From assembly GCA_023136735.1 (NCBI GenBank), contig JAGLQQ010000218.1:1-7458 (forward strand): a stretch of 7,458 nucleotides of DNA. Reading direction: 5' to 3'. Positions 6,871 to 7,458 of the stretch are shown piece after piece (the first letter of the stretch is position 1; the number at the start of each line of letters is the position of its first letter). Origin of the DNA: Candidatus Omnitrophota bacterium. Its GTDB lineage: Bacteria; Omnitrophota; Gorgyraeia; B26-G9. A program made the position numbers and the translations under genes. The notes beneath the pieces were generated by a model. The model saw only the letters and a list, made by a program, of their open reading frames with translations, was not told where the DNA came from and did no database searches.

Positions 6871-7105
6871 CTAAAACACTTCAAAATTAGCTATAGAATA
6901 AACCATGGCATTGCCTCTGCGGTTAGCCTTTAAAACTCCCTTATTTTTCATTTTATCAGGTGCTGCGATGTAACTGACTGTTTGCAAGGCACCTGTTCCT
7001 AAACCTGATACCTGCATCTCCCCGCTCGATGCACGGATGCGCGATTATTTTAAGCAGCTGTGCGGTCTTCTCATATTTAGCAGTTACCATCTCTATCTCC
7101 AGCAT
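6871..7105 (-). pseudogene. Decayed ArsR/SmtB-family transcriptional repressor
   Basis: Two frames on the minus strand together give a shrunken ArsR-like protein. From the ATG at 7105 or 7090 (GGAG at 7097-7100 is 6 nt before the latter) the first frame reads VTAKYEKTAQLLKIIAHP, typical of the ArsR N-terminal helix before the usual RLxIL. Then, around 7031, similarity jumps to another frame: SSGEMQVSGL, a worn helix-turn-helix stretch with LQTVSY, and KMKNKGVLKANRRGN followed by AMVYSIAN, which matches the recognition-helix end, the beta wing and the Y-Y/S strand of ArsR proteins. That frame ends with TAG at 6871-6873. About 8-10 residues of the second helix (the RLxIL part) appear deleted, with a frameshift at the join, so an intact repressor is unlikely. 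The typical CxC metal site after GEM is QVS here. It sits between glutaredoxin and RND, the expected place for an operon regulator. Identification is by motif recognition only. Confidence 0.7.
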
Positions 7106-7131
7106 AAAAAAATTAATAACATTTAATTACA

Positions 7132-7151
7132 ATATTACAATATCGTAATAT
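7132..7151. promoter_or_regulatory. AT-rich palindrome, candidate ArsR-type operator
   Basis: ATATTAC (7132-7138) and GTAATAT (7145-7151) are perfect 7-bp inverted repeats separated by 6 nt. The left arm overlaps a tandem direct repeat of ATTACAAT (7126-7133 and 7134-7141). The palindrome is 27 nt upstream of the first ATG of the ArsR remnant, where an autoregulatory ArsR operator is expected. ArsR-family operators are commonly AT-rich imperfect palindromes of this size. No convincing -35/-10 pair could be fixed because the whole stretch 7106-7165 is AT-rich. Assigning it to this regulator is inference. Confidence 0.45.
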
Positions 7152-7183
7152 AATTTGTTGATATTATTCCTTTCGAAAATGCT

Positions 7184-7411
7184 TTATTGGAGTAATGCGT
7201 CTATTTTGGGCTGGTCAAAACCCGTAATCACATTACCATCAACAACAATTACAGGTACCCCCATTTGTCCGGAGAGTTTGACCATTTCATCAGCTTTTGC
7301 TTTGTCAGTAGAAACATCTACTGATTCATAAGCTATACCTTTTGAAAAAAAATACTGCTTGGCCATTGTACAATAAGGACAGGTAGGTGTTGAGTAAATT
7401 TTCACTTCCAT
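7184..7411 (-). CDS. Glutaredoxin-family thiol-disulfide oxidoreductase
   Basis: This is a small cytoplasmic thioredoxin-fold protein of 75 residues that reduces disulfides or mixed thiols on partner proteins. It begins with the beta strand VKIYSTPT and the dithiol site CPYC (11-14). GVPVIVV (51-57) holds the cis-proline Pro53, and GFD (64-66) is the usual glutaredoxin C-terminal GxD patch. The length is normal for the short NrdH/YruB-like glutaredoxins often found in anaerobes. AAGGAGG (7417-7423) precedes the ATG by 5 nt. An overlapping ATG at 7415 is out of frame and too close to the ribosome binding site. It is the first visible gene of the minus-strand series; a 78-nt AT-rich spacer with the candidate operator separates it from the ArsR remnant, so it may be transcribed separately. 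It is more like YruB-type glutaredoxin than a ribonucleotide-reductase partner, since no nrd gene is nearby. Confidence 0.93.
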   Translation of the reverse strand: MEVKIYSTPTCPYCTMAKQYFFSKGIAYESVDVSTDKAKADEMVKLSGQMGVPVIVVDGNVITGFDQPKIDALLQ

Positions 7412-7458
7412 TCATTCCTCCTTATTTTTAAAGACATCGACCAAAAACTAATTTTTTA

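Noticed and set aside
7171..7178. TTTCGAAA 8-bp palindrome after the glutaredoxin stop
   Set aside because: Too short to be a terminator stem or a credible operator without further copies.

Overview
The window looks like a chromosomal segment from a diderm (Gram-negative-type) bacterium. It encodes a periplasmic LolA-fold protein, an outer-membrane beta-barrel ending in phenylalanine, and an inner-membrane RND pump. Genes are tightly packed, most have strong AAGGAGG-type ribosome binding sites, and G+C is moderate (about 44% by hand count over 2521-2880). The style fits a deep-branching or uncultivated lineage such as Omnitrophota or a Desulfo-/Geobacter-like group, but nothing here fixes the taxonomy; that is a guess.

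Left part, plus strand (1-1771): a complete type II beta-carbonic anhydrase, then, in the same reading frame 60 nt after its UAG stop, a membrane-anchored SGNH/GDSL hydrolase-like protein. The hydrolase gene is distinctly AT-rich (about 29% G+C over 781-1140) and lacks a visible Shine-Dalgarno sequence. A 114-nt spacer with no clear feature (1772-1885) separates these genes from a convergent set.

Right part, minus strand (read from 7458 down to 1886): a CPYC glutaredoxin, a decayed ArsR-family repressor gene with an AT-rich palindrome just upstream, a large HAE3/MMPL-type RND transporter with an unusual Cys-rich C-terminal tail, a LolA-like periplasmic protein (GTGA overlap with the RND gene), a DUF1302-like beta-barrel protein (13-nt overlap with the LolA-like gene) and a two-helix DUF2892 (YgaP-like) membrane protein. 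The RND, LolA-like and barrel genes form a coupled unit that would span inner membrane, periplasm and outer membrane. It is a plausible transport system for a lipid or other hydrophobic compound; the substrate is unknown.

The most notable structure is a 114-123 bp inverted-repeat element (about 3383-3505) lying in frame inside the signal-peptide coding region of the barrel gene. Removing 114 bp restores a textbook signal peptide, so this looks like a MITE-like insertion that the gene has tolerated by keeping its frame. The second is the previously unlabelled broken ArsR gene at 6871-7105 with an apparently preserved operator, which suggests that the transporter operon has lost its repressor. 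No rRNA, tRNA, CRISPR array or transposase gene was seen.
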